Assembly: GCA_019448385.1 (NCBI GenBank)
Contig: JAGTXO010000002.1
Location: 1-64,000, forward strand
Length of the DNA: 64,000 bases
Source of the DNA: Diacronema lutheri
Taxonomy: Eukaryota > Haptophyta > Pavlovophyceae > Pavlovales > Pavlovaceae
Direction of reading: 5' to 3'
A model generated the notes under the pieces. It saw nothing but the letters and a program-made list of their open reading frames with translations. It was not told where the DNA came from and did not search any database. This document shows positions 63,084-64,000 of this stretch, in pieces; position 1 is the stretch's first letter, and the number at the start of each line of letters is the position of its first letter. A program made the translations under genes and the position numbers.

Positions 63084-64000
63084 ATGAGCCCTCTCGTCGA
63101 GTCGAACGTGATGGCCTTGCCGTCGGCGGCGCCGTTGGGCAAGGACGCGTCTGCACTGGCCTCAGGCACGCGGCCCGCCGCCGCGCCCGCCCCGCTCGTC
63201 CTCCCCGACGTGCACCGGCTGCAGCTGTCCGACGCCGACAAGGCCGAGCCGATCCTGCGCGAGAACAAGGGGCGCTTCGTCCTGCTGCCGATTAAGCACC
63301 CGCGCGTGTGGGAGATGTACAAGAAGGCGGAGGCGTCGTTCTGGACCGCCGAGGAGATCGATCTCGCCTCCGACATGCGCGACTGGGAGAAGCTCACGGC
63401 GGACGAGAAGCACTTTGTGAGTCACGTGCTCGCCTTCTTCGCGGCGAGCGACGGGATCGTCAACGAGAACCTCGCGATGCGGTTCGCGTCGGAGGTGCAG
63501 CTGCCCGAGGCGCGCGCCTTCTACGGCTTCCAGATGGCCATGGAGAACATCCATTCCGAGACGTACAGGTGCGGCCCGGCGCGCGCGCCCGCGCGCGCGC
63601 CGCGCGGCGGCGCGCGGCGCGCCGACGCTTGCGCGCGCGCGCGGCCCGCGCGGCGGCGTGCGCAGCTTGCTCATCGACACGTACATCAAGGACAGTGCCG
63701 AGCGCGACAAGCTGCTCAACGCGATCGAGACGGTGCCGTGCGTGCAGGCCAAGGCACAGTGGGCGATGAAGTGGATCGACTCGTCCGGCTCGTTCGCCGA
63801 GCGGCTCGTCGCGTTCGCGGTCGTTGAGGGCATCTTCTTCTCCGGCTCGTTCTGCTCGATCTTCTGGCTGAAGAAGCGCGGCTTGATGCCAGGCCTCACC
63901 TTCTCAAACGAGCTCATCTCGCGCGACGAGGGGATGCACTGCGACTTTGCGTGCCTCCTCTACTCGATGCTGCACAACAAGCTCTCGGACGACACCGTGC
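63084..64000 (+). CDS. RRM2: ribonucleotide reductase small subunit (class Ia R2), 5' part
   Basis: The start is at 63,084 and the gene runs off the right edge. Exons are 63,084-63,568 and 63,666 onward; the 97-nt intron (GTGCGG...GTGCGCAG) joins NIHSETY to [10 protein letters not shown] in phase 2. R2 holds the di-iron centre and the tyrosyl radical that drive reduction of ribonucleotides for DNA synthesis. Iron ligands are seen in order: [38 protein letters not shown] and [14 protein letters not shown]. The radical tyrosine lies in [11 protein letters not shown]. The N-terminus is short and Ala/Pro-rich. The C-terminal part is outside the window. Confidence 0.93.

Overview
The window looks like nuclear DNA of a very GC-rich, flagellated, probably photosynthetic protist. 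Its genes carry short GC-rich introns of about 90-240 nt. Most donors are GTGCG, GTGAG or similar, acceptors are usually GCGCAG, and at least three introns are GC-AG. The cell evidently builds cilia or flagella (RP2-like GAP, SPTG/PG-rich protein, polycystin channel, kinesin) and has a hydroxyproline-rich cell-surface protein. Frequent GC-AG introns and this composition suggest a haptophyte-like alga, possibly a pavlovophyte. That assignment is inference and no marker in the window proves it.

Two halves differ sharply. The left half (about 1-31 kb) is a mosaic of mobile or virus-like material. It holds a decayed minus-strand coding region (0.5-1.8 kb) and a pair of opposed AT-richer palindromic MITE-like elements (2.07-2.92 kb). 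Next come a C-terminal membrane-protein fragment, a broken single-strand-binding/PIF1 (Helitron-type) helicase gene (3.5-5.9 kb), and a spliced ubiquitin-specific protease gene (7.4-9.0 kb). A minus-strand stretch with a LINE-like endonuclease start follows (9.1-11.6 kb). Then comes a giant predicted gene (11.76-30.63 kb) of three exons and about 6,200 codons.

The giant product carries, in order: a Ulp1/C48-like cysteine protease module; long Ala/Arg-rich linkers with coiled coils; a second C48-like module with H-D-Q-C; three more degenerate modules of the same pattern; a YqaJ/lambda-type PD-(D/E)XK nuclease; a chromodomain; and a complete-looking Fanzor (eukaryotic TnpB relative) RuvC nuclease with a zinc ribbon. 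An acidic tail follows. Together with the helicase and deubiquitinase next door this suggests one large element that pairs RNA-guided-type nuclease, recombination and ubiquitin/SUMO-protease functions. It is the most interesting object in the window.

The right half (31-64 kb) is a compact run of ordinary host genes, many in divergent pairs only 46-160 bp apart. In order they are: thioredoxin/hydrolase-like membrane protein (-), APC2 (+), double ubiquitin-like protein (-), PG-rich axonemal-type protein (+), TPR protein (-), C2-TBCC/RP2-like protein (+), degenerate metallophosphoesterase (+), kinesin with a C-terminal SAM-like domain (-), polycystin channel (-), FAD monooxygenase (+), LRR/hydroxyproline-rich transmembrane protein (-), MPP10 (-), and ribonucleotide reductase small subunit (+, running off the right edge).

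A 256-259 bp repeat occurs in opposite orientation just after the giant gene and just after APC2, so it brackets two host genes. Long G or C homopolymer runs recur. In the three genes where introns can be placed with confidence, these runs lie just upstream of the acceptor and read as C on the sense strand. All intron placements were made by eye from frame continuity, splice dinucleotides and family conservation.
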